From Ectothiorhodospira mobilis (GTDB lineage Bacteria > Pseudomonadota > Gammaproteobacteria > Ectothiorhodospirales > Ectothiorhodospiraceae), in contig NZ_FOUO01000002.1 of NCBI RefSeq assembly GCF_900114895.1, positions 1-64,000 of the forward strand: a DNA stretch of 64,000 bases. Direction: 5' to 3'. How positions within the stretch are numbered: the stretch's first letter is position 1; each line of letters begins with the position of its first letter. The notes beneath the pieces are model-generated. The model was not told where the DNA came from and did not search any database. It was given only the letters and a program-made list of their open reading frames with translations. Both the position numbers and the translations under genes were made by a program. Below are positions 1 through 8,747 of the stretch, piece by piece.

Positions 1-1090
1 GGGCGATCTTTTCGAACGAGCGCCGGGCATGGGACCAGCAGGCACACCAGATCAGCGCCGCCTGGGTCCGTTCGGCATTGAGGTAGCCCGCATAGGCATC
101 GGCTTGCAGATATCCCTGGTAGTCACGCAGGTGTTCCAGTGGACCTTCCTGGGATCGGTTGGTGGTGTAGTCGTAGAACACCGGGATGATGCCGTCCTCC
201 CGCCCGCGACCCAGGTAGAGCCACAGGCGACAGGTTCGGGTTTGTCGTCGACCCTTCTCCAGTTGCGGCACCGTGGTGTCGTCGCTGTGCAACACCGGAC
301 TGGCCAGGGCATCCTGGCGGATGAGGTCGGCCAGCGGGGCCAGGACCGAGGCGGACAGCAGCACATAGTCGCACAGCCGCTGGCGGGGAACGTCATAACC
401 ATCCCGGGCCAGCTGCTGACTGATGCGGTTGAGCGGCAGGTGATCCGCGAACTTGCTGATCACGGTATGGGCCAGCAGGCTGGCACCCACCTGAGCGCCG
501 GGGATCGGCGGCGAGGGCCGAGGTGGGGAGACGATGGTGCGCTCACCCTGATCACCCCGGATTGCATACTTGGGCACTTCATGGCGCTTGACGTACAGAT
601 GCCCGGGGGCGTACTCGAGGGTCTCGGTCACCTCGACGCCGATCTCTTCCAGCGGGCCACCGTTCTGTGCCTCCAGCTGGGCCCGGGTTTCATCGTCGTA
701 GTCGTAGCGCATCGTCTCCCGGGGCAGTTCCGGTGGCAGGGCACGGCGGCCCCGGGGCGGTTGGGTCTTGCGCCGTTGCGTCGGCGCCTGGGCGGCGGCC
801 TCTTCTTCGTCCTGCTCGGGGATTGGTGCCTCCAGCGGATGGAATAGATCCTCCTGGAGGTAACGGCCGCGTTCGGAGCTTTGCCCGAAGTGTTTGCGTT
901 GTGCTTCAAGGACCTGATCCTTGAGGCGCTGCAGTTGTTCGCTCAGTTCATTGACCGTGGACTGCAGTTGAACGAGCTGCTGGGACTGCTGCGTGATGAC
1001 CTCATCGCGCTCTGCCACGGCGGCGCGAAGTTGAGACTCGCGCAGGTTGGGAGGGGGCGTCGGCAGGCCTTGTGCAGCGGTGTTCGACAT
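1..1090 (-). CDS. tnpC: IS66-family transposase TnpC, partial (cut by left window edge)
   Basis: An open frame of 363 codons runs from an ATG at 1090 to the window edge without a stop, so the C-terminus is outside. Seen: a coiled-coil-like N-terminal stretch (about residues 25-65, rich in Q/E/L) followed by the QRKHFGQSSER segment typical of the IS66 leucine-zipper region. Next comes a proline/arginine-rich linker, and then the catalytic domain with LHSDDTTVP (first catalytic Asp) and LQADAYAGY (second Asp). The third acidic residue would lie beyond the edge. Known: IS66 transposases are DDE enzymes that act with TnpA and TnpB encoded just upstream, as here. The gene looks intact as far as it can be read, so the element could be active. 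Confidence 0.93.
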   Translation of the reverse strand, partial: MSNTAAQGLPTPPPNLRESQLRAAVAERDEVITQQSQQLVQLQSTVNELSEQLQRLKDQVLEAQRKHFGQSSERGRYLQEDLFHPLEAPIPEQDEEEAAAQAPTQRRKTQPPRGRRALPPELPRETMRYDYDDETRAQLEAQNGGPLEEIGVEVTETLEYAPGHLYVKRHEVPKYAIRGDQGERTIVSPPRPSPPIPGAQVGASLLAHTVISKFADHLPLNRISQQLARDGYDVPRQRLCDYVLLSASVLAPLADLIRQDALASPVLHSDDTTVPQLEKGRRQTRTCRLWLYLGRGREDGIIPVFYDYTTNRSQEGPLEHLRDYQGYLQADAYAGYLNAERTQAALIWCACWSHARRSFEKIA

Positions 1091-1149
1091 GCCCGCATTT
1101 TACCATTCATGGCGCGCTAAGCGGCTGACTTATAGATAATAATTATCTA

Positions 1150-1515
1150 TTAACCGGTGGCGGTGGCAAGGCATCGTGGGGGCATTTCCAGGCGCCGCCA
1201 GTCGATGCCCTCGAACAAAGCCTGCAACTGGCTGCGGGAGAGTGGAACCTCCTCCTCTGCATCACCATCGGCGTGGTGGGGCCACTTGAAGCGCCCCTTC
1301 TCCAGGCGCTTGTAGATCATCACGAAGCCCTGACCATCCCAGTACAGGGCCTTGAGCTTGTCGCCGGCCCGGTTGCGGAAAACGAACAGCTCGCCGCTGA
1401 GTGGATCCCGCTCCAGCACCTCAACAATCTCGATACACAAGCCATCGAAGGCCTTGCGGAAATCCACAGGCGCCACTGCCAGGTGGATGGCCATCCCCGT
1501 GGGCCAGCCGATCAT
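1150..1515 (-). CDS. tnpB: IS66 accessory protein TnpB
   Basis: 121 residues, full length for the IS66 Orf2/TnpB family (usually about 115-120). The family landmarks are visible: AVAPVDFRKAFDGL near the N-terminus, FVFRNRAGDKLKALYWDGQGF in the middle and YKRLEKGRFKWP after it. TnpB is required for IS66 transposition although its biochemical role is not settled. Its ATG overlaps the tnpA stop codon (ATGA), so the two are translationally coupled. tnpC follows after 59 bases. No frameshift is seen. Confidence 0.95.
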   Translation of the reverse strand: MIGWPTGMAIHLAVAPVDFRKAFDGLCIEIVEVLERDPLSGELFVFRNRAGDKLKALYWDGQGFVMIYKRLEKGRFKWPHHADGDAEEEVPLSRSQLQALFEGIDWRRLEMPPRCLATATG

Positions 1516-1901
1516 GCCTCCAGCACCTGCATGGCCCGTTTCAAGGTCTGCGCGCAGAACCCCGGATACAGTTCCAACCGTCGGCCATTGCCCAGCGCCA
1601 CGACCACCGGTCCAACCCCAGGCTGCAGCGACAGGGCCACAGGATCGGGCTTGTCCTCCACCGTGCGGACCGCCAAAAACCGCTGCGGCACGGCTGTCGG
1701 CTTCGAAGGCGTGCGCCCTGGCTCAGCCTCGCCCAGCACCCACTCCGGGTACCGCGCCGCCCATTGCGATAACTGGCGGGGTGTGACCCCATGCTGACGG
1801 GCGAAGGCCGCCTTGCTCTGGCCTGAGGCCGCCCACTGCTGGACCAGATCCTTCCAGAAAGTGCGCTTGCGCTGTCGGATACCTCTGCTCATCCGCCACA
1901 T
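1512..1901 (-). CDS. tnpA: IS66 accessory protein TnpA (helix-turn-helix)
   Basis: 129 residues. An N-terminal helix-turn-helix of the IS66 TnpA kind is visible at about residues 15-50 (WKDLVQQWAASGQSKAAFARQHGVTPRQLSQW). The C-terminal half carries ALGNGRRLELYPGF, the usual TnpA tail. First gene of the tnpA-tnpB-tnpC set and probably the DNA-binding subunit that recognises the element ends. I chose the ATG at 1901; a second in-frame ATG at 1892 is also possible. The element's right end should lie somewhere upstream of 1901, but it cannot be fixed without the left end, which is outside the window. Confidence 0.9.
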   Translation of the reverse strand: MWRMSRGIRQRKRTFWKDLVQQWAASGQSKAAFARQHGVTPRQLSQWAARYPEWVLGEAEPGRTPSKPTAVPQRFLAVRTVEDKPDPVALSLQPGVGPVVVALGNGRRLELYPGFCAQTLKRAMQVLEA

Positions 1902-2260
1902 CCCCTCTATTGCTTGAGATCGTACCGGTGACGATGGAGGATCAGTGGGGGCTATGGAATACGGGGGCTACCGGACAGGTACAAAATGGCTGCATAACGA
2001 TGTGCTCTCAGGCGACAACCACCTTGACAGCCGCCGCGCCCAGCCTGCCGCGCCCCCGCACGGCGCTGCGCTTTGGTGCGCGCCAACCTTGGCGCGCCCC
2101 CTTCGGGCGCACTACGTGCGTCCAAATCCACTCCCGGCGGATTTGTCCCGCCCCCAATTGCCTGCGGCTTCGGTAAAGGTCCGGTGCGGCCTACTCAGCC
2201 AGGGTCGGTGGTCGGCAATGGAACATAATGCTGGAAGGGGTCGGGGCTCCTTCAAAGCGG
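1902..2260. other. Non-coding stretch between IS66 and the integrase remnant
   Basis: 359 bases without a supportable gene. It must contain the right terminal inverted repeat of the IS66 element and the junction with whatever the element landed in. I see no recognisable gene fragment. Base composition is mixed, with a GC-rich patch at about 2030-2160. Confidence 0.4.
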
Positions 2261-2608
2261 TCAGGCGCTGCGGTTCTCGTGGAGGGAGGTCACCTTCGCG
2301 CCGGCCTCGAAGCTGTTCGCCACCCGGTCTTCCTTCGCGGCCTTCTGCGCTTGGCGGTGCTCGCTGGGGTCGATGTCGTTGGCCAGCAGCTTGCGCGCCT
2401 CATCGCGGCGCTCGCGGGCATCCTTCAGGGGCACATCGGGGTAGACGCCAAGCGAAAGCCGCTTCTCCTTGCCCCCGTAGCGGTACTTCAGTCGCCACCA
2501 CTTGCCCCCGCTTGGGGCAACTTCCAGATACAGCCCGCCACCGTCAAACTGCTTGCGGGCCTTGTCGGCGGGCTTGGCGTTGCGGATGGCGGTGTCGGTC
2601 AGCGGCAT
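2261..2608 (-). pseudogene. Truncated tyrosine integrase (N-terminal arm-binding domain only)
   Basis: 115 residues starting MPLTDTAIRNAKPADK at an ATG with an AGGGAG ribosome site about 8 bases upstream. The sequence matches the start of P4/CP4-type integrases (DUF4102 domain): LTDTAIRNAKP, then GGLYLEV, then WWRLKYRYGGKEKRLSLGVYPDVPLKDARERRDEAR. Full-length family members are about 390-420 residues. Here the frame diverges after about residue 100 (ANSFEAGAK) and stops, so the core-binding and catalytic (R-H-R-Y) domains are missing. It starts about 150 bases from the ssrA 3' end, the classic attachment site for such integrases. It is therefore a remnant of an integrated island, cut by deletion or by the neighbouring IS66 event. 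Confidence 0.85.
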
Positions 2609-2698
2609 GGGGGGAACTCCCTGCGGAGGCAACTCACTTGCCCCGAATGTTGCCCCCGGATGTCAACGAATCCTGTTGCCCCTTGCTGGATGGCCGGA

Positions 2699-2729
2699 CA
2701 AAGAAAAAGCCCGCTTTTACGCGGGCTTG
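2699..2729 (-). terminator. Intrinsic terminator downstream of ssrA
   Basis: On the minus strand an 8-base GC-rich stem (AAGCCCGC / GCGGGCTT) with a 5-base loop is followed by a T-run. It lies about 30 bases past the tmRNA 3' CCA and is oriented to end ssrA transcription before the integrase remnant. Confidence 0.8.
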
Positions 2730-2761
2730 AGGACTTCGTTGGATGGTGCTGGATGTTGAAT

Positions 2762-3116
2762 TGGTGGAGGCGGCGGGAATCGAACCCGCGTCCGCAGGAC
2801 CTACGCCCTTGGTACTACATGCTTAGTCCGTCTTTTCGGTTAACGCCGCGGCCTCCGACGGACAGGATGCCTTGGCGCGAGCCCGCTCGGTTTTAACGGT
2901 TAAGACCCGGGCAGGTCCGCTCCGCGAGCTTGTGTGCGATGACCACCGAGTAGAACCCACAAGCAAGTCCCGTCGGTGGCTGACCGGTTTTTAAGCGGCC
3001 AGAGCGTAGTTGTCGTCGTTGGCAACTATTAGCGTTACAGCATGATTTACGAGGTAAGCTGTATCCTCGGCATGCACCTCAGGTTTCGCGACCCACGTCG
3101 AAGCCAGGTCGCCCCC
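2762..3116 (-). ncRNA. ssrA: Transfer-messenger RNA (tmRNA)
   Basis: About 355 nt with both ends recognisable. The 5' end begins GGGGGCGACC, followed by TGGCTTCGACGTGGGT. The 3' end has a T-arm (GGTTCGATTCC), the acceptor strand and CCA at 2762-2764. The tag reading frame lies at 2991-3023 and encodes ANDDNYALAA followed by TAA, nearly identical to the enterobacterial tag. The RNA rescues stalled ribosomes by acting as tRNA-Ala and then mRNA. The 3' end is next to a truncated phage-type integrase, so it has served as an att site. Both ends were set by pairing and by similarity to known tmRNAs, and the 5' base could be off by one or two. Confidence 0.96.
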
Positions 3117-3134
3117 GGTGTTGTTTCATTGGAC

Positions 3135-3163
3135 AGGATACCCGCCCCGTGGTTCCGTGTCAC
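3135..3163 (-). promoter_or_regulatory. Probable sigma-70 promoter of ssrA
   Basis: On the minus strand GTGACA (3163-3158) and TATCCT (3140-3135) are separated by exactly 17 bases. This predicts a transcript start about a dozen bases before the mature 5' end at 3116, consistent with a short 5' leader trimmed by RNase P. Confidence 0.6.
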
Positions 3164-3261
3164 CCATCCATGGGATCCGCTCGCCACGGGGGACCCGGGG
3201 GCGGGCGGTTTCCAGTATCATTGGGGCCTTTTCCCACCGCTTCAACCCCCGGGGTGACTCC

Positions 3262-6200
3262 ATGCTGTCTCTTTCTGGTCCCGCCGCCCTCTCCGCCTTC
3301 CGTCGCGAGCGTCTGCTGCAGGCCCTGCGCCAGCGGGTGCCGGCCGTATGTGGCGTGGCGGCGCGCTTTGTGTACTTCGTGGACACGGAGCGGGAGCTGG
3401 ACGAGGCCGAGCACGCGCTCCTGGAGCGGCTGCTGACGGAAGGGGAGGGGCCCGGTGCGGACGGTTGCGGGGCGGCCCTGTGGGTGGTGCCGCGCCTGGG
3501 CACCATCTCCCCCTGGTCCAGCAAGGCCACGGACATCATTCACCACTGTGGCCTGGAGGCGGTGCGGCGCATCGAGCGTGGTCGGGTCTATTGGATCGAC
3601 AGCGAAGGGGCGCTGGAGGATGGGGAGCTGCAGGCGCTGCTGCCCCTGCTGCATGATCGCATGACCGAGACGGTGCTGCGCGGGGAGGAGCAGGCGGAGG
3701 GGCTGTTCGCCACCGCGCCGGCGCGGCCGCTGCGGGTGATCCCCCTGGGGGACGAGCCCCGCCGGTCCCTGGCGGAGGTGAACGCCGAGTTGGGGCTGGC
3801 CCTGAGCGAGGACGAGCTGGATTACCTGGTGGAGGCCTACGAGGCCCTGGGGCGGGATCCCTCGGACGTGGAACTGATGATGTTCGCCCAGGCCAACTCC
3901 GAGCACTGCCGCCACAAGATCTTCAACGCCAGCTGGATCATCGACGGCCGCCCCCAGGAGCGTTCCCTGTTCGCCATGATCCGCAACACCTACGATCAGG
4001 CCCCGGATGGGGTGCTCTCCGCCTACCGGGACAATGCCTCGGTGATCGAGGGCCACGTGGCCCGCCGCCTGATGCCCGATGCCGATACGGGGGAATACCG
4101 CCCGGTGACTGGCGATCTGCCCATCCTCATGAAGGTGGAGACCCACAACCACCCCACGGCCATCTCTCCCTTCCCCGGGGCGGCCACCGGCGCGGGCGGG
4201 GAGATCCGCGACGAGGGGGCCACCGGCCGCGGTTCGAAGCCCAAGGCGGGGCTCACCGGGTTCTCCGTGTCCAACCTGCGCATCCCCGGGTTCGAGCAGC
4301 CCTGGGAGCGGGATTTCGGCCGTCCGGGGCGCATCGAATCGGCCCTGGAGATCATGCTGGAGGGGCCCATCGGCGCCGCCGCCTTTAATAATGAGTTCGG
4401 CCGTCCGGCCCTGGCGGGCTATTTCCGCACCCTGGAGATGCAGGCCCCGGGGCCCGACGGCGAGGCGCTCAAGGGCTATCACAAGCCCATCATGATCGCC
4501 GGTGGCATGGGCAGCATCCGCCGCGAACACGTGGAGAAGGCGCCGCTGCCGGAGGGGACGCCCATCGTGGTGCTGGGGGGGCCGGCCATGCTCATCGGCC
4601 TGGGCGGCGGCGCGGCCTCGTCGGTGGCCAGCGGCGAGAGCGCCGAGGACCTGGATTTCGCCTCGGTGCAGCGGGGCAACCCGGAGATGCAGCGCCGCTG
4701 TCAGGAGGTCATCGACCGCTGCACCGCCCTGGGGACGGACAACCCCATCCTCTCCATCCACGACGTGGGGGCCGGGGGGCTGTCCAATGCCGTGCCGGAG
4801 ATCCTGGATGATGCCGGCCGGGGCGGGCGCATCGAGCTGCGCGCCGTGCCCTCCGCCGAGGCGGATCTCTCCCCCATGGAGATCTGGTGCAACGAGGCCC
4901 AGGAGCGCTATGTGCTGGCGGTGGACGCCGACCGCCTGGAGCGGTTCGCCGCCCTGTGCGAGCGGGAGCGGGCACCCTATGCCGTCATCGGCACGGCCAC
5001 CGCCGACCGCCAGTTGCTGGTGGGGGATGCCCAGGGGCAGAACAATCCGGTGGACCTGCCCATGGAGGTGCTCCTGGGCAAGCCCCCCAAGATGCTGCGG
5101 GACGTGCATCACCGCACCTTCCACCGCCCGGAGGTGGATGCCTCCGGGTACCCCCTGGAGGAGTTGGTGCGGCGGGTGCTGCGCCTGCCGGCGGTGGCCT
5201 CCAAGGAGTTTCTCATCACCATCGGCGATCGCAGCGTCACCGGCCTGGTGGCCCGGGACCCCATGGTGGGGCCGTGGCAGGTGCCGGTGGCGGACGTGGC
5301 CGTCACCGCCAGCGACCACGACGGCTACACCGGCGAGGCCATGGCCATGGGCGAGCGCGCCCCGGTGGCCCTGGCCCATCCCGCCGCCTCCGGGCGCATG
5401 GCCATCGGCGAGGCCATCACCAACATCGCCGCGGCGGCGGTGGAGGCCCTGGGGCAGGTGCGCCTGTCGGCCAACTGGATGGCCGCCGCCGGTCATCCCG
5501 GCGAGGATGCCGCCCTGTTCGACACCGTGCGCGCCGTGGGCGAGGCCCTGTGCCCGCGCCTGGGGATCTGCATCCCCGTGGGCAAGGATTCCCTGTCCAT
5601 GCGCACCGTCTGGGAAGTGGACGGGGAGGAGCGGGAGATGACCGCGCCGCTGTCCCTGGTGGTGTCCGCTTTCGCCCCGGTGGCGGACATCCGCCATACC
5701 CTGACGCCGCAACTGCGCACCGATCTTGGCGATACGGACCTGATCCTCATCGACCTGGGCAAGGGGCACAACCGCCTGGCCGGGTCCGCCCTGGCCCAGG
5801 TGCTGGGGCAGGTGGGCCACCACGCCCCGGATCTGGACGATCCGGAGATGCTGGCGCGCTTCTTTGCCGTGATCCAGGACCTGCGCCGGGAGGGCCTCTT
5901 GCTGGCCTATCACGACCGCTCCGATGGCGGGCTTTTGGCCACCCTCTGCGAGATGGCCTTCGCCGCCCGCACCGGTTTGGAAGTGCACCTGGACGACCTG
6001 GGGGAGGATCCCGTGGCGGCCCTGTTCAGCGAGGAGCTGGGGGCGGTGATCCAGGTGCGCCACGAGGACACCGAGGAGGTCCTCTCCGCCCTGCAGGAGG
6101 CGGGTCTGGCCCACCACAGCCATGTCATCGGCCGCCCGCACGGCAGCGGGCGCATCGTCTTGCGCCACGGCCACCGGGAGCTCTTTGCCGAGACCCGCGC

Positions 6201-7137
6201 CGCCCTGCAGCAGTGCTGGGCCGAGACCAGCTACCGCATGCAGGCCCTGCGGGACGACCCGGACTGCGCCCGGGAGGCCTTCGAGGCCCTGGCCCGGGAC
6301 GACGATCCGGGGCTGTCGGCCCGGCTCACCTTCGATCCCGCCGTAGACCCGGCGCCCCAGGTCCACACCGGTGCCCGTCCGCGGGTGGCCATCCTGCGGG
6401 AGCAGGGGGTCAACGGCCAGCTGGAGATGGCCGCCGCCTTCCACCGCGCCGGGTTCACCGCCGTGGATGTGCACATGACCGATCTGTTGGAGGGGCGCGT
6501 GCACCTGTCTGCGTTCCAGGGCCTGGCCGCTTGCGGCGGGTTCTCCTACGGGGATGTGCTCGGGGCCGGCGGCGGCTGGGCCCGGAGCATCCTCTTCCAC
6601 GCCCGCCTGCGGGAGGACTTCGAGGCCTTCTTCCACCGCCCGGACACCTTCGCCCTGGGGGTGTGCAACGGCTGCCAGATGCTCTCCCGGCTCAAGGACC
6701 TGATCCCCGGCGCGGCCCACTGGCCCCGGTTCGTGCGCAACCGTAGCGAGCAGTTCGAGGCCCGCCTCTCCCTGGTGGAGGTGGTGGACAGCCCCTCCGT
6801 GCTGCTGCAGGGCATGGCCGGTTCGCGCATGCCCATCGCCGTGGCCCACGGGGAGGGGCGGGTGGTCTTCTCCGATGCGGGCGACGCGGCCTCCGCCGCC
6901 GTGGCCCTGCGCTACGTGGATCATGATGGGCGGGCCACGGAGCGCTATCCCTTCAATCCCAACGGCTCCCTCGGGGGCATCACCGGCCTGACCAGCGACG
7001 ATGGCCGCGTCACCCTCATGATGCCCCATCCGGAACGGGTCTTTCGCAGCGTGCAGTACTCCTGGCATCCGCAGGAATGGGGTGAGGACGGGCCCTGGAT
7101 GCGCCTGTTCCGCAACGCCCGGGCCTGGGTGGGCTGA
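3262..7137 (+). CDS. purL: Phosphoribosylformylglycinamidine synthase (FGAM synthase)
   Basis: 1291 residues, the size of the single-chain large PurL of proteobacteria (E. coli about 1295). It makes FGAM from FGAR, glutamine and ATP, the fourth step of purine synthesis, in the cytoplasm. The order is an N-terminal linker domain, then the ATP-binding synthetase core ([47 protein letters not shown]). A glutaminase domain follows at about residues 1035-1291, with the nucleophile in [10 protein letters not shown] (Cys near residue 1135) and the His/Glu pair in PHPERVF near 1256-1258. I took the ATG at 3262; the frame is open upstream only through non-ATG codons. The gene is divergent from ssrA. 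A very long antisense frame here is a codon-bias shadow. Confidence 0.97.
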   Translation: MLSLSGPAALSAFRRERLLQALRQRVPAVCGVAARFVYFVDTERELDEAEHALLERLLTEGEGPGADGCGAALWVVPRLGTISPWSSKATDIIHHCGLEAVRRIERGRVYWIDSEGALEDGELQALLPLLHDRMTETVLRGEEQAEGLFATAPARPLRVIPLGDEPRRSLAEVNAELGLALSEDELDYLVEAYEALGRDPSDVELMMFAQANSEHCRHKIFNASWIIDGRPQERSLFAMIRNTYDQAPDGVLSAYRDNASVIEGHVARRLMPDADTGEYRPVTGDLPILMKVETHNHPTAISPFPGAATGAGGEIRDEGATGRGSKPKAGLTGFSVSNLRIPGFEQPWERDFGRPGRIESALEIMLEGPIGAAAFNNEFGRPALAGYFRTLEMQAPGPDGEALKGYHKPIMIAGGMGSIRREHVEKAPLPEGTPIVVLGGPAMLIGLGGGAASSVASGESAEDLDFASVQRGNPEMQRRCQEVIDRCTALGTDNPILSIHDVGAGGLSNAVPEILDDAGRGGRIELRAVPSAEADLSPMEIWCNEAQERYVLAVDADRLERFAALCERERAPYAVIGTATADRQLLVGDAQGQNNPVDLPMEVLLGKPPKMLRDVHHRTFHRPEVDASGYPLEELVRRVLRLPAVASKEFLITIGDRSVTGLVARDPMVGPWQVPVADVAVTASDHDGYTGEAMAMGERAPVALAHPAASGRMAIGEAITNIAAAAVEALGQVRLSANWMAAAGHPGEDAALFDTVRAVGEALCPRLGICIPVGKDSLSMRTVWEVDGEEREMTAPLSLVVSAFAPVADIRHTLTPQLRTDLGDTDLILIDLGKGHNRLAGSALAQVLGQVGHHAPDLDDPEMLARFFAVIQDLRREGLLLAYHDRSDGGLLATLCEMAFAARTGLEVHLDDLGEDPVAALFSEELGAVIQVRHEDTEEVLSALQEAGLAHHSHVIGRPHGSGRIVLRHGHRELFAETRAALQQCWAETSYRMQALRDDPDCAREAFEALARDDDPGLSARLTFDPAVDPAPQVHTGARPRVAILREQGVNGQLEMAAAFHRAGFTAVDVHMTDLLEGRVHLSAFQGLAACGGFSYGDVLGAGGGWARSILFHARLREDFEAFFHRPDTFALGVCNGCQMLSRLKDLIPGAAHWPRFVRNRSEQFEARLSLVEVVDSPSVLLQGMAGSRMPIAVAHGEGRVVFSDAGDAASAAVALRYVDHDGRATERYPFNPNGSLGGITGLTSDDGRVTLMMPHPERVFRSVQYSWHPQEWGEDGPWMRLFRNARAWVG

Positions 7138-7142
7138 AGGGG

Positions 7143-7799
7143 ATGGCCATGCAGGAGCAGGGCATCCCCGTCCTCGTCTTCACCCGTGCCCCCGTGCCCG
7201 GGCGTACCAAGGTGCGGCTCATCCCGGTCATCGGCGCCGAGGACGCCTGTCGGGTGCACAAGGCCCTGGTGCGCCATACCCTCACCGTGGCCTGTGCCGC
7301 CGACTGCGGTTCGGTGATCATCCACGGGGCGCCGGATTCAAGGCATCCCTTCCTGCGCAAGCTGGCGGTGGACTACGGCGTGGCCCTGGCCTCCCAGGAG
7401 GGCGTGAACCTGCAGGCCCGCCTGCACGAGGCCCTGGAGCGGGCCCTGGAGTGCTTCCCCGCCGCCATGGTCATGGGCACCGACTGCCCGGAGACCACCG
7501 TACAGGATATCCGCGAGGCCGCCGCGCAGCTGCGCGCCGGGGCCGATGCCGTGCTCGGGCCCGCCCATGACGGCGGTTGCGTGCTGCTGGGGCTGCGCCG
7601 CGCCGATCCCGGTCTGTTCCAGGCCCTGGAATGGGGGTCGGACCGGGTGATGGCGCAGCTGCGCCCGCGCCTGCAGGCCCTGGGCTGGCGCTGGCACGAA
7701 CTGCCGCCCCGGCACAACCTGGGTACGCCGCAGGACTGGGAGGCCCTGCGCGAGCATTACCCCTGGCTCAGCCCGGCGGCCCTGGCCCTGAACGAGTGA
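7143..7799 (+). CDS. DUF2064 / TIGR04282-type glycosyltransferase
   Basis: 218 residues, starting 6 bases after purL. The N-terminus VLVFTRAPVPGRTKVRL is the nucleotide-sugar binding motif of the DUF2064 family. Further on are VMGTDCPET (the metal/nucleotide DxD-like site) and LGPAHDGGCVLLGLR, both diagnostic. The family is annotated as arsenosugar-biosynthesis or rSAM/selenodomain-associated transferase 1, but its substrate is mostly unproven. It is commonly found beside a GT2 enzyme, as here. A second ATG six bases downstream (7149) is an alternative start. There is no radical SAM partner next door, so the arsenosugar assignment is weak. Confidence 0.85.
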   Translation: MAMQEQGIPVLVFTRAPVPGRTKVRLIPVIGAEDACRVHKALVRHTLTVACAADCGSVIIHGAPDSRHPFLRKLAVDYGVALASQEGVNLQARLHEALERALECFPAAMVMGTDCPETTVQDIREAAAQLRAGADAVLGPAHDGGCVLLGLRRADPGLFQALEWGSDRVMAQLRPRLQALGWRWHELPPRHNLGTPQDWEALREHYPWLSPAALALNE

Positions 7800-7831
7800 C
7801 ACCGCCGCTGCGGGACGCTACCCTCGAAGCC

Positions 7832-8563
7832 ATGGGCGATCCCACCGAGGCCCCCGAGCTCTCCGTCATCCTCCCCGCCTGGAACGAGGCGGAGTGGATC
7901 GGTGGTGCCCTGGATGCGGTCTACGCCGCCTGTGCCGGGGCCCGGGTGCAGGCGGAGGTGATCGTGACCGACAACGCCTCCAGCGACGCCACGGCCCGCA
8001 TCGCCCGGGAGCGGGGGGCGCGGGTGGTATACGAGCCCGAACGCCGCATCGCCCGCGCCCGCAATGCCGGGGCGGCCGCCGCCCGGGGCCGGTTCTTGCT
8101 GTTCGTGGATGCCGATACCTGGCCCGATGCGGAATTGCTGAACGCCACCTTGCGCGCCTTGCGCAGCGGGGAGGTCTGCGGCGGCGGGGCACAGGTGCGG
8201 CTGGACCAGCTGGACCGGGCCTTTTACCGCTGGGGGCAGGCGCTCTGGAACCACCTGTCCAGGGCCCTGGGCGTGGCCGCCGGTTGCTATCTCTTCTGCA
8301 CCCGCGAGGCCTTCGATGCGGCCGGCGGCTTCAGCGAGCGGGTCTATGCCGGCGAGGAGGTGTTCCTCTCCCGCCGCCTCGCCCGCCAGGGCCGCCGGCG
8401 CGGCCAGGCGTTTCGCATCCTCGCCCATCCGGTGCAAAGCTCCGGGCGCAAGGCCCGCTGGTTCTCCCCCTGGCGGCACCTGTGGACCACCCTGGTGCTG
8501 CTGCTGGTCCCCTTCGCCCTGCGCTCCAGGCGCTTCACCCGCTTCTGGTACCACCGCCCCTGA
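7832..8563 (+). CDS. Family 2 glycosyltransferase
   Basis: 243 residues. GT-A fold motifs are clear: ELSVILPAWNEAEWI at the N-terminus, VTDNASSDATARIA, and the DxD motif in LLFVDADTW. A later AGEEVFLSRRLARQ resembles the catalytic ED segment of GT2 enzymes. The C-terminus has one hydrophobic stretch (LWTTLVLLLVPFAL) that may anchor the protein to the membrane. It probably forms a pair with the DUF2064 enzyme 32 bases upstream. The sugar donor and acceptor cannot be told from sequence. Confidence 0.85.
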   Translation: MGDPTEAPELSVILPAWNEAEWIGGALDAVYAACAGARVQAEVIVTDNASSDATARIARERGARVVYEPERRIARARNAGAAAARGRFLLFVDADTWPDAELLNATLRALRSGEVCGGGAQVRLDQLDRAFYRWGQALWNHLSRALGVAAGCYLFCTREAFDAAGGFSERVYAGEEVFLSRRLARQGRRRGQAFRILAHPVQSSGRKARWFSPWRHLWTTLVLLLVPFALRSRRFTRFWYHRP

Positions 8564-8747
8564 TCCCCCGCCAGCTGCAAAAGATTTATTGCAAGAGATG
8601 TGCCGAATTTTAAATAATAAGTAATTGATTGTGTGGGGGAAATATTTTACTTTTGGGTTAGTCCATCCCGATTGCAGGGTTGGGACACGGCGTTGCACCG
8701 GCGCCCCGGCTTTGCCCAGTCCATGAGCCGTCTTCAAGGAGTCTCAC
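8564..8747. promoter_or_regulatory. AT-rich intergenic region upstream of the NERD-like gene
   Basis: 184 bases, strikingly AT-rich at 8580-8660 against a high-GC background, as expected for a promoter. I could not settle on one -35/-10 pair. A clean ribosome site AAGGAG lies 7 bases before the ATG at 8748. Confidence 0.45.

Noticed and set aside
2762-2810. A tRNA-like 3' half (T-arm and CCA)
   Set aside because: It is the tRNA-like domain of tmRNA; the 5' half and tag frame are found at 2991-3116, so it is not a separate tRNA.
4887-6746. A 619-codon frame on the plus strand within purL
   Set aside because: Gly/Arg/Pro-rich shadow of the purL frame; no recognisable motif.
3160-7068. A 1302-codon open frame antisense to purL
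   Set aside because: The composition is Gly/His/Gln/Leu-rich, as produced by reading GC-rich codons backwards. It has no domain motif, and purL on the other strand is unambiguous.
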